Assembly (NCBI GenBank): GCA_024234075.1
Contig: JACKOV010000007.1
Location: 1 to 64,000, forward strand
Origin: Nevskiaceae bacterium
GTDB lineage: Bacteria; Pseudomonadota; Gammaproteobacteria; Steroidobacterales; Steroidobacteraceae
DNA: 64,000 nt
Direction: 5' to 3'
Shown here piece by piece: positions 39,945 to 48,993 of the stretch. A program made the translations under genes and the position numbers. Numbering within the stretch: the first letter of the stretch is position 1; each line of letters starts with the position of its first letter. The notes beneath the pieces were generated by a model. The model had not been told where the DNA came from. It made no database searches and was given only the letters and a program-made list of their open reading frames with translations.

Positions 39945-41404
39945 CCCGCCAGTTTTTTCTTCAGCAGCTCGTTGAGCTGTGCGGGGTTGGCCTTGCCGCC
40001 GGTCGCCTTCATCACCTGGCCGACGAAGAAACCGAACAGCTTGTCCTTGCCGGACCGATAGTCGGCCAGCTGGCCCGGATTCTTCGCCATCACGGCATCG
40101 ATGGCCTGCTCGATCGCACCGGTATCGGTGATCTGGCGCAGACCGCGGGCCTCGATGATCGCATCGGCCGACGTGCCCTCGTCCCACATCGCCTCGAAGA
40201 CTTCCTTGGCGATCTTGCCGGAGATCGTGCTGTCGACGATCCGTGTGATCAGGCCGGCGAGACCGGCGGCGTCGACCTTGGCGAGCGCGAGCTCGAGATT
40301 GTCGCGGTTCAGCAAGGCCGAGAAGTCACCCATCACCCAGTTGGCGCAGAGCTTCGCGTCCTTGCCGCCGACGCGGGTGACCACCTCTTCATAGAACGCG
40401 CCCATCTCGCGGCTCGCGGTCAGCACGCCGGCGTCGTACTCGGACAGGCCGTACTGGCTGGCGAAGCGCGCCGCCTTCTGGTCCGGCAGTTCGGGCAGGC
40501 TGGCGCGGACGGTTTCGAGCAGCGCGTCTTCGATGACCACCGGCAGCAGGTCGGGGTCGGGGAAATAACGGTAGTCGTTGGCCTCTTCCTTGGAGCGCAT
40601 CGAACGCGTCTCGCCCTTGTCGGGGTCGTAGAGCCGCGTTTCCTGCACGACCTGGCCGCCGGATTCGATCAGCTCGATCTGGCGCTCGATCTCATAGTTG
40701 ATCGCCTTCTCGACGAAGCGGAACGAATTCAGGTTCTTGATCTCGGCGCGCGTGCCGAACTTCTGCTGGCCGCGTGGCCGCACCGACACGTTGGCGTCAC
40801 AGCGGAACGAGCCTTCCTGCATGTTGCCGTCGCAGATCTCGAGATAGCGCACCAGGGTGTGCACTTTCTTCATGTAGGCGACGGCTTCCTTGGCCGAGCG
40901 CATGTCGGGCTCGCTGACGATCTCGATCAGCGGCGTGCCGGCGCGGTTCAGATCGATGCCGGTGACGCCGGGCAGGCCTTCGTGCAGTGACTTGCCGGCA
41001 TCTTCCTCGAGGTGGGCGCGGGTGATGCCGATACGCTTGCGCGTACCGTCGTCGAGCACGACGTCGAGGCTGCCCTGGGCGACGATCGGCAGCTCGTACT
41101 GGCTGATCTGGTAGCCCTTCGGCAGGTCCGGGTAGAAGTAGTTCTTGCGGGCGAACACCGAGCGCCGCTCGATGCGGGCGCCGATCGCGAGACCGAACTT
41201 CAGCGCCATGCGTACGGCCTCGGCGTTCAGCACCGGCAATACGCCGGGGTAGCCGAGATCGACGAGGTTCGCCTGGGTGTTCGGTGCCGCACCATAGGCG
41301 GTGGCGGAACTCGAGAAAATCTTCGACCGGGTGGCGAGCTGGGCATGGATCTCCAGCCCGATCACGGTTTCCCATTCGACGTCAGTGGCGATAGCAGTGG
41401 CCAT
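39941..41404 (-). CDS. gatB: Aspartyl/glutamyl-tRNA amidotransferase subunit B
   Basis: The kinase/tRNA-binding subunit of GatCAB, which converts Glu-tRNA-Gln (and Asp-tRNA-Asn) to the amidated forms. The ATG at 41404 gives 487 residues; the frame continues upstream inside gatA without homology. Motifs are WETVIGLEIHAQLAT, QYELPI, DLNRAGTPLIEIVSEPD and RSKEEANDYRYFPDPDLLP, and a YqeY-like tail ends AQLNELLKKKLAG. Its presence implies that tRNA-Gln and/or tRNA-Asn are charged indirectly in this organism. Confidence 0.98.
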   Translation of the reverse strand: MATAIATDVEWETVIGLEIHAQLATRSKIFSSSATAYGAAPNTQANLVDLGYPGVLPVLNAEAVRMALKFGLAIGARIERRSVFARKNYFYPDLPKGYQISQYELPIVAQGSLDVVLDDGTRKRIGITRAHLEEDAGKSLHEGLPGVTGIDLNRAGTPLIEIVSEPDMRSAKEAVAYMKKVHTLVRYLEICDGNMQEGSFRCDANVSVRPRGQQKFGTRAEIKNLNSFRFVEKAINYEIERQIELIESGGQVVQETRLYDPDKGETRSMRSKEEANDYRYFPDPDLLPVVIEDALLETVRASLPELPDQKAARFASQYGLSEYDAGVLTASREMGAFYEEVVTRVGGKDAKLCANWVMGDFSALLNRDNLELALAKVDAAGLAGLITRIVDSTISGKIAKEVFEAMWDEGTSADAIIEARGLRQITDTGAIEQAIDAVMAKNPGQLADYRSGKDKLFGFFVGQVMKATGGKANPAQLNELLKKKLAG

Positions 41405-41415
41405 ACGGGTCGACC

Positions 41416-42885
41416 TCAGGCATAGGCCGCCGGCAGCTGCAGGTGCCAGTCGGTCTCGGTCTGGTAGCGATGCGCGGCGTTCAGCATCCGCGCCTCGGAG
41501 AAATGCGGGCCGACGATCTGCAGGCCCACGGGCAGGCCCTCGACGAAACCGCAGGGAATCGACATGCCCGGCAGGCCGGCGAGATTCGCGCCGATGGTGT
41601 AGATGTCGTTGAGATACATGGTGATCGGGTCGGCGGTCTTGGAGCCGAGCGGGAACGCAGGAACCGGCGAGGTCGGGCCGACCAGCACGTCCGCCTGGGT
41701 GAAGGCCTGCGCGAAATCGCGACTGATCAACTGCCGCACGCGCTGCGCCTTCAGATAGTAGGCATCGTAGTAGCCGGCGGAGAGCACGTAGGTGCCGGTC
41801 ATGATGCGACGCTTGACCTCGGCGCCGAAGCCCTCGCCGCGCGAGCGGCGATAGAGATCGATCAGGTTCTTCGGATCGGCGCAGCGATGACCGAAACGCA
41901 CGCCGTCGAAACGCGCGAGATTCGAGGAGCACTCGGCCGGCGCGACGACGTAGTAGGTCGGCACCGACAGCGGCAGGTTCGGGCAATCGACCTCGACCAG
42001 CCGGGCGCCGAGCTTTTCGTAGACCGCGAGGGCAGCGCGGATCTGCGCCTCGCAGCGCGCATCCAGGCCCTTGTCGAAGAACTGCCGGACCAGGCCGATC
42101 CGCAGACCTTCGAGCGAATCGCCGAGCGTCGCCGTGTAGTCCGGCACCGGGGTGTCGACGCTGGTCGAGTCGCGCGGATCGAAACCGGCGATCGCACCGA
42201 GCAGCAGCGCCGCATCCTCGGCGCTGAGGGTGATCAGGCCGCCCTGGTCGAGACTGGAGGCAAACGCGATCATGCCGTAGCGCGACACGCGGCCGTAGGT
42301 CGGCTTGATGCCGGTCACACCGCAGAGGGCAGCCGGTTGCCGGATCGAACCGCCGGTATCGGTGGCCGTGGCGGCCGGGGCGATCCGGGCGGCGACCGCG
42401 GCTGCCGAGCCGCCGGAGGACCCGCCGGGCACCATCGCGGTATTCCACGGATTGCGGACCGGGCCGAAGTGGCTGGTTTCATTCGACGAGCCCATCGCGA
42501 ACTCGTCCATGTTCACCTTGCCGAGCATCACGGTGCCGGCATCGCGCAGCCGCGCCACCAGGGTCGCGTCGTAGGGCGAAACGAAATTGGCCAGCATCTT
42601 CGAACCGCAGGTGGTCAACACGCCTTCGGTGCAGAAGATGTCCTTGTGGGCCAGCGGGACCCCGGTCAGCGGGCCGGCCTGGCCCGACGCCAGTCGCGCA
42701 TCCGCGACAGCGGCGGCGGCGAGTGCCGCTTCGCCGGTCACGGTGATGAAGGCGTTCAGGTCCGGCTGGCTGGCGGCGATTCGGCCGAGGTAGCTGCGCG
42801 TGACCTCGACACTGGAAAACTCCCGCCGTTTCAAACCCTTGGCGAGCCCGGTCAGCGTCCGGCGATGGATCGGTAGAGCACTCAT
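41416..42885 (-). CDS. gatA: Aspartyl/glutamyl-tRNA amidotransferase subunit A
   Basis: The glutaminase subunit of GatCAB, an amidase-signature enzyme of 489 residues. The Ser-cis-Ser-Lys triad can be placed: Lys in PLAHKDIFC, and the serines in VPGGSSGGSAAAVAAR and ATDTGGSIRQPAALCG. It lies between gatC and gatB, overlapping the gatC stop by ATGA, which favours balanced subunit synthesis. Confidence 0.98.
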   Translation of the reverse strand: MSALPIHRRTLTGLAKGLKRREFSSVEVTRSYLGRIAASQPDLNAFITVTGEAALAAAAVADARLASGQAGPLTGVPLAHKDIFCTEGVLTTCGSKMLANFVSPYDATLVARLRDAGTVMLGKVNMDEFAMGSSNETSHFGPVRNPWNTAMVPGGSSGGSAAAVAARIAPAATATDTGGSIRQPAALCGVTGIKPTYGRVSRYGMIAFASSLDQGGLITLSAEDAALLLGAIAGFDPRDSTSVDTPVPDYTATLGDSLEGLRIGLVRQFFDKGLDARCEAQIRAALAVYEKLGARLVEVDCPNLPLSVPTYYVVAPAECSSNLARFDGVRFGHRCADPKNLIDLYRRSRGEGFGAEVKRRIMTGTYVLSAGYYDAYYLKAQRVRQLISRDFAQAFTQADVLVGPTSPVPAFPLGSKTADPITMYLNDIYTIGANLAGLPGMSIPCGFVEGLPVGLQIVGPHFSEARMLNAAHRYQTETDWHLQLPAAYA

Positions 42886-43172
42886 TCGATGACCTTGGGC
42901 ACGAGGTAGAGGCCGCCTTCGACCTGCGGAGCGTTGCGCTGGTAGTGCTCGTGCCGGTCGGTTTCGAGCACCTCGTCGGCGCGCAGCCGCTGGGCCAGCC
43001 CCGGCAGGGGGTGCGCCATGGGCTCGATGCCGGCGGTCTGGGCGCTCTCGAGCTCACCGACAAAGTCGATGATCCGTGAGAGCGAGTCGACGTAGGCGGG
43101 AATCTCCGCTTCGGTCAGCTCGAGACGCGCGAGGTACGCGATCTTGTCGATGTCGGATCGGCTTAGGCTCAT
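42882..43172 (-). CDS. gatC: Aspartyl/glutamyl-tRNA amidotransferase subunit C
   Basis: A 96-residue wrap-around subunit that stabilises GatA on GatB. Typical segments are DIDKIAYLARLELTEAEIPAY and a C-terminal EGGLYLVPKVIE. The ATG at 43172 has AAGGGG upstream as ribosome site. It starts the gatCAB-hslO operon, divergent from mreB with 123 bp between the starts. Confidence 0.97.
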   Translation of the reverse strand: MSLSRSDIDKIAYLARLELTEAEIPAYVDSLSRIIDFVGELESAQTAGIEPMAHPLPGLAQRLRADEVLETDRHEHYQRNAPQVEGGLYLVPKVIE

Positions 43173-43227
43173 GGATTCCCCTTGAGGAAAGCGCGGAAAA
43201 GCAAGCCGGAAATGATACACAATCGTC

Positions 43228-43256
43228 TTGTGGAAGGTTTCGTAGGTTGCTAGATT
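43228..43256 (+). promoter_or_regulatory. Sigma70-type promoter of mreB
   Basis: -35 TTGTGG (43228-43233), a 17-bp spacer and -10 TAGATT (43251-43256). The start would lie about 30 nt before the mreB ATG. It is the only good match in the gatC-mreB gap and would drive the mreBCD-mrdAB run. Confidence 0.55.
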
Positions 43257-43295
43257 GCCGCAACTTTTTTCGTCAGTCCCCGCGGTCGCTCCCCG

Positions 43296-44339
43296 ATGTT
43301 CAAACGCTTGCGCGGCTATTTCTCCAGCGATCTGTCGATCGACCTGGGTACGGCCAATACGCTGATCTACGTTCGCGACAAAGGCATCGTGCTCAACGAG
43401 CCTTCGGTGGTCGCGGTCCAGGACGAATTCAACCGCGGCGGCAAGGTCATCGTCGCCGTCGGTGCCGAGGCCAAGAACATGCTCGGCCGCACGCCGGGCC
43501 ACATCACTGCAGTGCGTCCAATGAAGGACGGCGTGATCGCCGACTTCACCTACACCGAAAAGATGCTGCAGTACTTCATCAACAAAGTGCACGGCAACCG
43601 CCTGCTGAAGCCGAGCCCGCGCGTGCTGGTCTGCGTGCCGGTCGGCTCGACCCAGGTCGAGCGCCGCGCCATCCGCGAGTCGGCGGAAGGCGCCGGTGCG
43701 CGCACCGTGGCGATCGTCAGCGAGCCGATGGCCGCCGCAGTCGGCGCAGGCCTGCCGGTGCAGGAAGCACGCGGTTCGATGGTGCTCGACATCGGCGGCG
43801 GCACGTCCGAAGTCGCGGTGATCTCGCTGAACGGCATCGTCTACGCGAATTCGGCGCGTATCGGCGGCGACCGCTTCGACGACGCGATCATGAACTACGT
43901 GCGCCGCAACTACGGCATCCTGATCGGCGAAACCACCGCCGAGCGCATCAAGATCGAAATCGGCTCGGCCTACCCCGGACAGACGGTGCGCGAGATCTCG
44001 GTCAAGGGCCGCAATCTCTCCGAAGGAGTGCCGCGCAGTTTCACGCTGAATTCCAACGAGATCCTCGAAGCGCTGCAGGAACCGCTGCAGGGCATCGTCG
44101 GCGCCGTCAAGCAGGCGCTGGAACAGACACCACCGGAACTCGGCGCCGACGTCGCCGACCGTGGCATCGTTCTGACCGGTGGCGGCGCACTGCTGCGCGA
44201 CATCGACAAACTGCTGACCGAGGAGACGGGCCTACCGGTCGTGATCGCCGAGGATCCGCTCACCTGCGTCGCACGCGGTGGGGGTCGCATCCTCGAATTG
44301 ATGGACGAACTCGGCCCCGGCAACTTCGGCCTCGAGTAG
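43296..44339 (+). CDS. mreB: Rod shape-determining actin MreB
   Basis: A bacterial actin that guides lateral wall synthesis; 347 residues, the standard length. The N-terminal MFKRLRGYFSSDLSIDLGTANTL carries the amphipathic membrane-binding segment and phosphate-1 loop. Nucleotide-binding motifs LDIGGGTSEVAVISL and VLTGGGALLRDIDKL are intact. It heads the morphogenesis operon; RodZ, its membrane adaptor, is encoded at 12.2-13.1 kb. Confidence 0.99.
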   Translation: MFKRLRGYFSSDLSIDLGTANTLIYVRDKGIVLNEPSVVAVQDEFNRGGKVIVAVGAEAKNMLGRTPGHITAVRPMKDGVIADFTYTEKMLQYFINKVHGNRLLKPSPRVLVCVPVGSTQVERRAIRESAEGAGARTVAIVSEPMAAAVGAGLPVQEARGSMVLDIGGGTSEVAVISLNGIVYANSARIGGDRFDDAIMNYVRRNYGILIGETTAERIKIEIGSAYPGQTVREISVKGRNLSEGVPRSFTLNSNEILEALQEPLQGIVGAVKQALEQTPPELGADVADRGIVLTGGGALLRDIDKLLTEETGLPVVIAEDPLTCVARGGGRILELMDELGPGNFGLE

Positions 44340-44387
44340 CCTGCCGGCCCGGCAGGCCTCATTCCGCGCGGAGGTACGCGAGCATCC

Positions 44388-45431
44388 GTGGCCGCATTCG
44401 CGAACCATTCGCTTCCGCAGCGCGCTCCCGCAGCCGGACTCCGTTTTTTCATCTATGCGCTGCTGGCGCTGACGCTGATGGTCCTCGACCAGCGCGGCGG
44501 CTGGCTGGAGCGCGTGCGCTACGGCCTGCAGGCCGCCGCCTATCCCCTGCAGCTGGCGATGAACTCGCCCTCGGCGGCCTGGAACTGGACCACCAAGATC
44601 TTCGAGGCGCGCGCCGATCTGCAGGCCGAGAACACCCGGCTGCGCGATGCCAACCGCCGCCTGCGGCTGGCCAACATGCGCCAGGCCGCGCTCGAGCAGG
44701 AGAACGCACAGTTGCGCGGCCTGCGCAACCGCCTGCCGACGCTCGCCCCGAAATGGCTGCCGGGCGAGGTCATCGGCACCGAGTCGAGCACGCTGCGACA
44801 GCGGCTGACGATCAATCGCGGCGCCACCAACGGCGTGCACAAGGGCCAGGCGGTGATCGCCAACGACGGCTTGCTCGGCCAGACGCTGCGGGTCGGGCCG
44901 TGGAGCACGGAGATCATCCTGCTCACCGACCCCGAACATGCGGTGCCGGTGCAGATCGTCCGCAATGGCCTGCGGACGCTGGCCGTCGGCTCCGGTGATC
45001 CCGATTCGCTAACCCTGCCCTATCTGCCGATCCAGGCGGACATCAAGGAAGGCGATCTGCTGGTGACGTCGGGACTGGGTGGCGTGTTCCCGCAAGGCTA
45101 TCCCGTCGCGCGCGTCATGCAGGTGCGACGCGACGGCAGCTCGCCGCTGGCGCAGGTGCGCGCGGCACCCTTGGCCGCCGTCGAGCGCGACCGGATCGTG
45201 GCGTTCCTGTGGTTCGAAGACAGCCATCCGGCCGCGCCAGCCGCACCGGCCACCGCGCCCGCAGGCGGCGACCCCTCGCTGCAGCCGCTGGCGACGACTG
45301 CACCACCAGCGCCGGTGCCGATTCCGGCGCCGGCATCGACATCCGCGCCAACGCCGGCAACCGCGCCGCCGGCGGCAACGCCGCCCGAGCCGAGACCGGC
45401 TGCTTCCAGTCCAGCGGAGCCACGACCATGA
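44388..45431 (+). CDS. mreC: Rod shape-determining protein MreC
   Basis: A bitopic periplasmic scaffold of the elongasome. An N-terminal TM helix (FFIYALLALTLMVLDQ) is followed by a coiled coil (ADLQAENTRLRDANRRLRLA) and two beta-barrel domains ending near VERDRIVAFLWFED. The start is GTG. The last 70 or so residues (after about 275) are an Ala/Pro/Thr-rich low-complexity tail with no counterpart in E. coli MreC; it may be a flexible periplasmic tether. It overlaps mreD by ATGA. Confidence 0.96.
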   Translation: MAAFANHSLPQRAPAAGLRFFIYALLALTLMVLDQRGGWLERVRYGLQAAAYPLQLAMNSPSAAWNWTTKIFEARADLQAENTRLRDANRRLRLANMRQAALEQENAQLRGLRNRLPTLAPKWLPGEVIGTESSTLRQRLTINRGATNGVHKGQAVIANDGLLGQTLRVGPWSTEIILLTDPEHAVPVQIVRNGLRTLAVGSGDPDSLTLPYLPIQADIKEGDLLVTSGLGGVFPQGYPVARVMQVRRDGSSPLAQVRAAPLAAVERDRIVAFLWFEDSHPAAPAAPATAPAGGDPSLQPLATTAPPAPVPIPAPASTSAPTPATAPPAATPPEPRPAASSPAEPRP

Positions 45432-45904
45432 GTCGCGACAGCGAACCGCGCGGTGCGGTGATCCTGACGGCGCTTGCCGCGCTCGGCCTGCAGTTGCTGC
45501 CGCTGCCGGAAGCCATCGCATTGTTCCGGCCGGCGTTCGTGGTGCTGGCCGTGATCTTCTGGTCGCTGAATCGGCCGCGTGCCGGCGGCATCGCGGTCGG
45601 TTTCCTCACCGGGCTCGCGCTCGACGTCTTCAAGGGCACGGTGCTGGGCCAGTACGCGCTCGCCACCTCGCTGATCGCTTACGTGACCATCCGGCAGCAT
45701 CTGCTGCTGCGCAACAAGCCGGTGCTGCAGCAGACCTTGTTCGTGGCCGTGATGCTGCTGCTCTGGGAGCTGGTGATCTGGGCCATCGACGGCTGGACCG
45801 GCCAGACCTCGGCCGGCATCGGCCGTTGGCTGGACGTGCCGACGAGCGTGCTCTGCTGGCCGGCGATTGCGGCGCTGCTGCGCCGCACCTACGTCGCGCG
45901 CTGA
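45428..45904 (+). CDS. mreD: Rod shape-determining membrane protein MreD
   Basis: A small polytopic inner-membrane protein, 158 residues, with about five hydrophobic segments (such as PAFVVLAVIFWSLNRPRAGG and LFVAVMLLLWELVIWAID). The motif GFLTGLALDVFKGTVLGQYAL is typical of MreD. The start overlaps the mreC stop. It is followed after 15 bp by the PBP2 gene. Confidence 0.94.
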   Translation: MSRDSEPRGAVILTALAALGLQLLPLPEAIALFRPAFVVLAVIFWSLNRPRAGGIAVGFLTGLALDVFKGTVLGQYALATSLIAYVTIRQHLLLRNKPVLQQTLFVAVMLLLWELVIWAIDGWTGQTSAGIGRWLDVPTSVLCWPAIAALLRRTYVAR

Positions 45905-45919
45905 GGGAGGGCCCGGTTC

Positions 45920-47860
45920 GTGGCCGGCAAGGGACGCATCAAGGACGTCTGGCGCGAGCAGCAGATCTTCGTCCAGCGCGCGATCGCGGCGGGCGTGGTG
46001 ATCGCGCTGATGACCGCCGCGCTGATCACGCGCCTCGCCTGGCTGCAGATTTCCCGCTACGACTACTACATGGAGCTTTCGCAGGGCAACCGGGTGCGCG
46101 TCGAGCCGGTGCCGGCGGCGCGCGGCATCATCTACGACCGCAACGGCATCATCCTCGCGGAGAACCGGCCGGCCTACCAGCTCGAGCTGGTGCGCGAGGA
46201 AGTGCCCGACCTCGACGACACGCTGCAACGGCTGATCGAGATCGAGCTGCTCTCGGCCGACGACCTCGATGCCGCCCGGCGTGCGATCCGCTCGCGCCGG
46301 GCGTTCGACAGTGTGCCGATACGGCTGCGCCTCTCCGAAGAGGAAATCGCCCGCTTCGCCGTGCGTCGTTTCGAATTCCCCGGCGTCGACATCCGCACCC
46401 GCCTGGCACGCTACTACCCGCAAGGCGAAATCGCCGTGCATGCGCTCGGGCATGTCGGCGCAATCTCCGAAAGGGATCTGGAGAGAATCGACCGCGCGCA
46501 ATACTCCGGCACCGCGACCATCGGCAAGCTCGGCATCGAGCTCGCCTACGAAGACGAGCTGCACGGCCGCAACGGCTCGCGCGAGGTGCTGGTCAACGCC
46601 CGTGGTCGCTCGGTCGAGAAACAAGGCGCGCTGACGCCGCTGCTGAAATCCACTTCGGCGCTGCCCGGCACCGATCTGATCCTGAGCCTCGATTTCCCGG
46701 TACAGAAGGTCGCCGAAGAAGCGGTCTGGGACCGGCGTGCGGCCATCGTGGCGATCGACCCGCAGAACGGCGACGTGATCGCGCTGGCCAGCCGTCCGGG
46801 ATTCGACCCGAACCTGTTCGCCCGCGGCCTCACCGGCCCGGAATTCCGGGCGCTGAACGAGAACATCGACCGCCCGCTGCTCAACCGTGCGCTGCGCGGC
46901 GCCTATCCACCGGGCTCGACGATCAAACCGCTGGTCGCCCTCGCCGGTCTCACCTACGGCGTCGCGACCCCCGCGACCTCGCGCTACTGCCGCGGCTGGT
47001 TCTCGCTGCCGGGCAGCCGCCACCGCTTCCGCGACTGGAAAATCCAGGGCCACGGCACGCTGGCCATGGTGCAGGCGATCGCCCAGTCCTGCGACGTCTA
47101 TTTCTACGGGCTCGCCGACGAGATCGGCGCGACGCGCCTGGCGGAATTCCTCGGCCATTTCGGGCTGGGCGCCGTCACCGGCATCGATGTCGGCGGCGAG
47201 CGTTCGGGCATCCTGCCCTCGCCCGAATGGAAGCGCAAAGCCTATCGCAAGCCGGAAGACCAGGTCTGGTTCCCCGGTGAAACCGTGATCTTCGGCATCG
47301 GCCAGGGGTTCATGCTGTCGACGCCGATACAGCTTGCGCACATGACGGCGATCATCGGTTCGCGCGGCAAGAACTACCAGCCGCGGCTGGTGAGCGCGTT
47401 GCGCGATCCGTTGACGGGCACCAGCACGCCGATCCCGCCCAAGCTGGTCGGCACCGTGGAAGTGGCCAAGCCTGAGGACTGGCAGGTGGCGATCGACGGC
47501 ATGATCGCCGTGACCCACGGTGGCACCGCCAGCCGCAGCGCCGCCGGCGCACCCTATGTCATCGCCGGCAAGACCGGCACGGCCCAGGTCTTCACGGTGG
47601 CGCAGAACGAGCGCTACGACGAAAAGACCATCAACGAGCGGCTGCACGACCACGCCTGGTTCGTCGCCTTTGCGCCGGCGGAAGACCCGAAGATCGCCGT
47701 CGCGGTGCTGGTCGAGAACGGCCGCAGTGGCAGCGGCACCGCCGCACCGATCGCACGCCAGGTGATCGATGCCTATCTGCTGCGCAAGTTCCCGCCACCA
47801 CCGACGACCGACGAAATCGCCAAAGCCGCCGCTGTCGCGGCGGCCACCGGAGGCGAGTGA
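45920..47860 (+). CDS. mrdA: Penicillin-binding protein 2 (elongasome transpeptidase)
   Basis: A class B PBP that cross-links new glycan strands during elongation; 646 residues. It has a cytoplasmic tail, one TM helix (AAGVVIALMTAALITRLAWL), a pedestal domain (RVEPVPAARGIIYDRNG) and a transpeptidase domain. The active-site motifs are SxxK in PPGSTIKPLVAL, SxD in AQSCDVYFYG and KTG in AGKTGTAQV. The GTG start has an excellent GAGGGAGGG ribosome site. It overlaps mrdB by ATGA. Confidence 0.97.
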   Translation: MAGKGRIKDVWREQQIFVQRAIAAGVVIALMTAALITRLAWLQISRYDYYMELSQGNRVRVEPVPAARGIIYDRNGIILAENRPAYQLELVREEVPDLDDTLQRLIEIELLSADDLDAARRAIRSRRAFDSVPIRLRLSEEEIARFAVRRFEFPGVDIRTRLARYYPQGEIAVHALGHVGAISERDLERIDRAQYSGTATIGKLGIELAYEDELHGRNGSREVLVNARGRSVEKQGALTPLLKSTSALPGTDLILSLDFPVQKVAEEAVWDRRAAIVAIDPQNGDVIALASRPGFDPNLFARGLTGPEFRALNENIDRPLLNRALRGAYPPGSTIKPLVALAGLTYGVATPATSRYCRGWFSLPGSRHRFRDWKIQGHGTLAMVQAIAQSCDVYFYGLADEIGATRLAEFLGHFGLGAVTGIDVGGERSGILPSPEWKRKAYRKPEDQVWFPGETVIFGIGQGFMLSTPIQLAHMTAIIGSRGKNYQPRLVSALRDPLTGTSTPIPPKLVGTVEVAKPEDWQVAIDGMIAVTHGGTASRSAAGAPYVIAGKTGTAQVFTVAQNERYDEKTINERLHDHAWFVAFAPAEDPKIAVAVLVENGRSGSGTAAPIARQVIDAYLLRKFPPPPTTDEIAKAAAVAAATGGE

Positions 47861-48993
47861 TGATCTACGAGGAAATCGACCGCTCGCCGCGCCGCACGCT
47901 GTCGGAGACGACCCGCGTGCTCAGCCGCCTGAAACTCGACGGACCGCTGGTGCTGGGGCTCGCGCTGCTGGCCTGCTACGGCCAGGTGGTGCTCTACAGC
48001 GCCTCGGGTCAGGACTGGCAGTCGGTGCTGCGCGGCTCGATCCGCATCGGTCTCGGTGCGGTGGCCATGCTGGCGCTGGCCCAGGTCAAGCCGGGCTTCC
48101 TGCGCCGGATCACGCCCTGGCTGTACGGGATCGGCATCGTGCTGCTGATCATCGTCGATGCCATCGGCTACACCGGCAAAGGCGCGCAGCGCTGGCTCGA
48201 CCTCGGCATCGTGCGCTTCCAGCCCTCCGAGATCATGAAACTCGCGGTGCCGATGATGTGCGCCTGGTATCTGCGCGAACGGCCCTTGCCGCCGGACGGT
48301 GTGACGCTGCTGGTGCTCGCCACGATCATCGGCGTGCCGGCCGGCCTGACCATACTCCAGCCCGACCTCGGCACGGGGCTGCTGATCACCATGGCCGGCG
48401 TGCTGGTCGTGCTGCTTGCCGGCCTGCAATGGCAGATCATCACCGGCCTCGCCGGCGTCGCCGGCCTCGCGGCCTGGGGCGGCTGGTATCTGCTGCACGA
48501 CTATCAGCGCCAGCGTGTGCTGACGTTTATCGATCCGCAGCAGGATCCGCTGGGTGCCGGCTATCACATCATCCAGTCGACCATCGCGATCGGCTCCGGC
48601 GGCGTGTTCGGCAAAGGCTATCTCAACGGCAGCCAGGGCCAGCTCGAGTTCCTGCCGGAGCGCTCGACCGACTTCATCTTCGCGGTGATCGGCGAGGAGC
48701 TCGGCTTCGTCGGCTGCGCGATCCTGCTGCTGCTCTACCTGCTGGTCGTGTCGCGCGCCATCTACCTCGCGACCCAGACCCAGGACACGTTCGCGCGGCT
48801 GCTCGCGGGCAGCCTGGCCCTGATCTTCTTCGTCTACGTGTTCATCAATGCCGGCATGGTCAGCGGCATCCTGCCGGTCGTCGGCGTGCCGCTGCCGCTG
48901 ATCAGCTACGGCGGCACATCGATGGTGACCCTGCTGGCCGGCTTCGGTATCCTCATGTCGCTCTACTCGCACAGGAAGTTCGCCGCTTCATGA
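47857..48993 (+). CDS. mrdB: Rod shape SEDS glycosyltransferase RodA
   Basis: A polytopic SEDS-family peptidoglycan polymerase working with PBP2; 378 residues. Family motifs are KGAQRWLDLGIVRFQPSEIMK, ILQPDLGTGLLI, the loop LPERSTDFIFAVIGEELGFVG (catalytic Asp region near AGYHIIQSTIAIGSGG) and the last helix PLPLISYGGTSM. It overlaps mltB by ATGA, so polymerase, transpeptidase and lytic enzymes are coupled. Confidence 0.98.
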   Translation: MMIYEEIDRSPRRTLSETTRVLSRLKLDGPLVLGLALLACYGQVVLYSASGQDWQSVLRGSIRIGLGAVAMLALAQVKPGFLRRITPWLYGIGIVLLIIVDAIGYTGKGAQRWLDLGIVRFQPSEIMKLAVPMMCAWYLRERPLPPDGVTLLVLATIIGVPAGLTILQPDLGTGLLITMAGVLVVLLAGLQWQIITGLAGVAGLAAWGGWYLLHDYQRQRVLTFIDPQQDPLGAGYHIIQSTIAIGSGGVFGKGYLNGSQGQLEFLPERSTDFIFAVIGEELGFVGCAILLLLYLLVVSRAIYLATQTQDTFARLLAGSLALIFFVYVFINAGMVSGILPVVGVPLPLISYGGTSMVTLLAGFGILMSLYSHRKFAAS

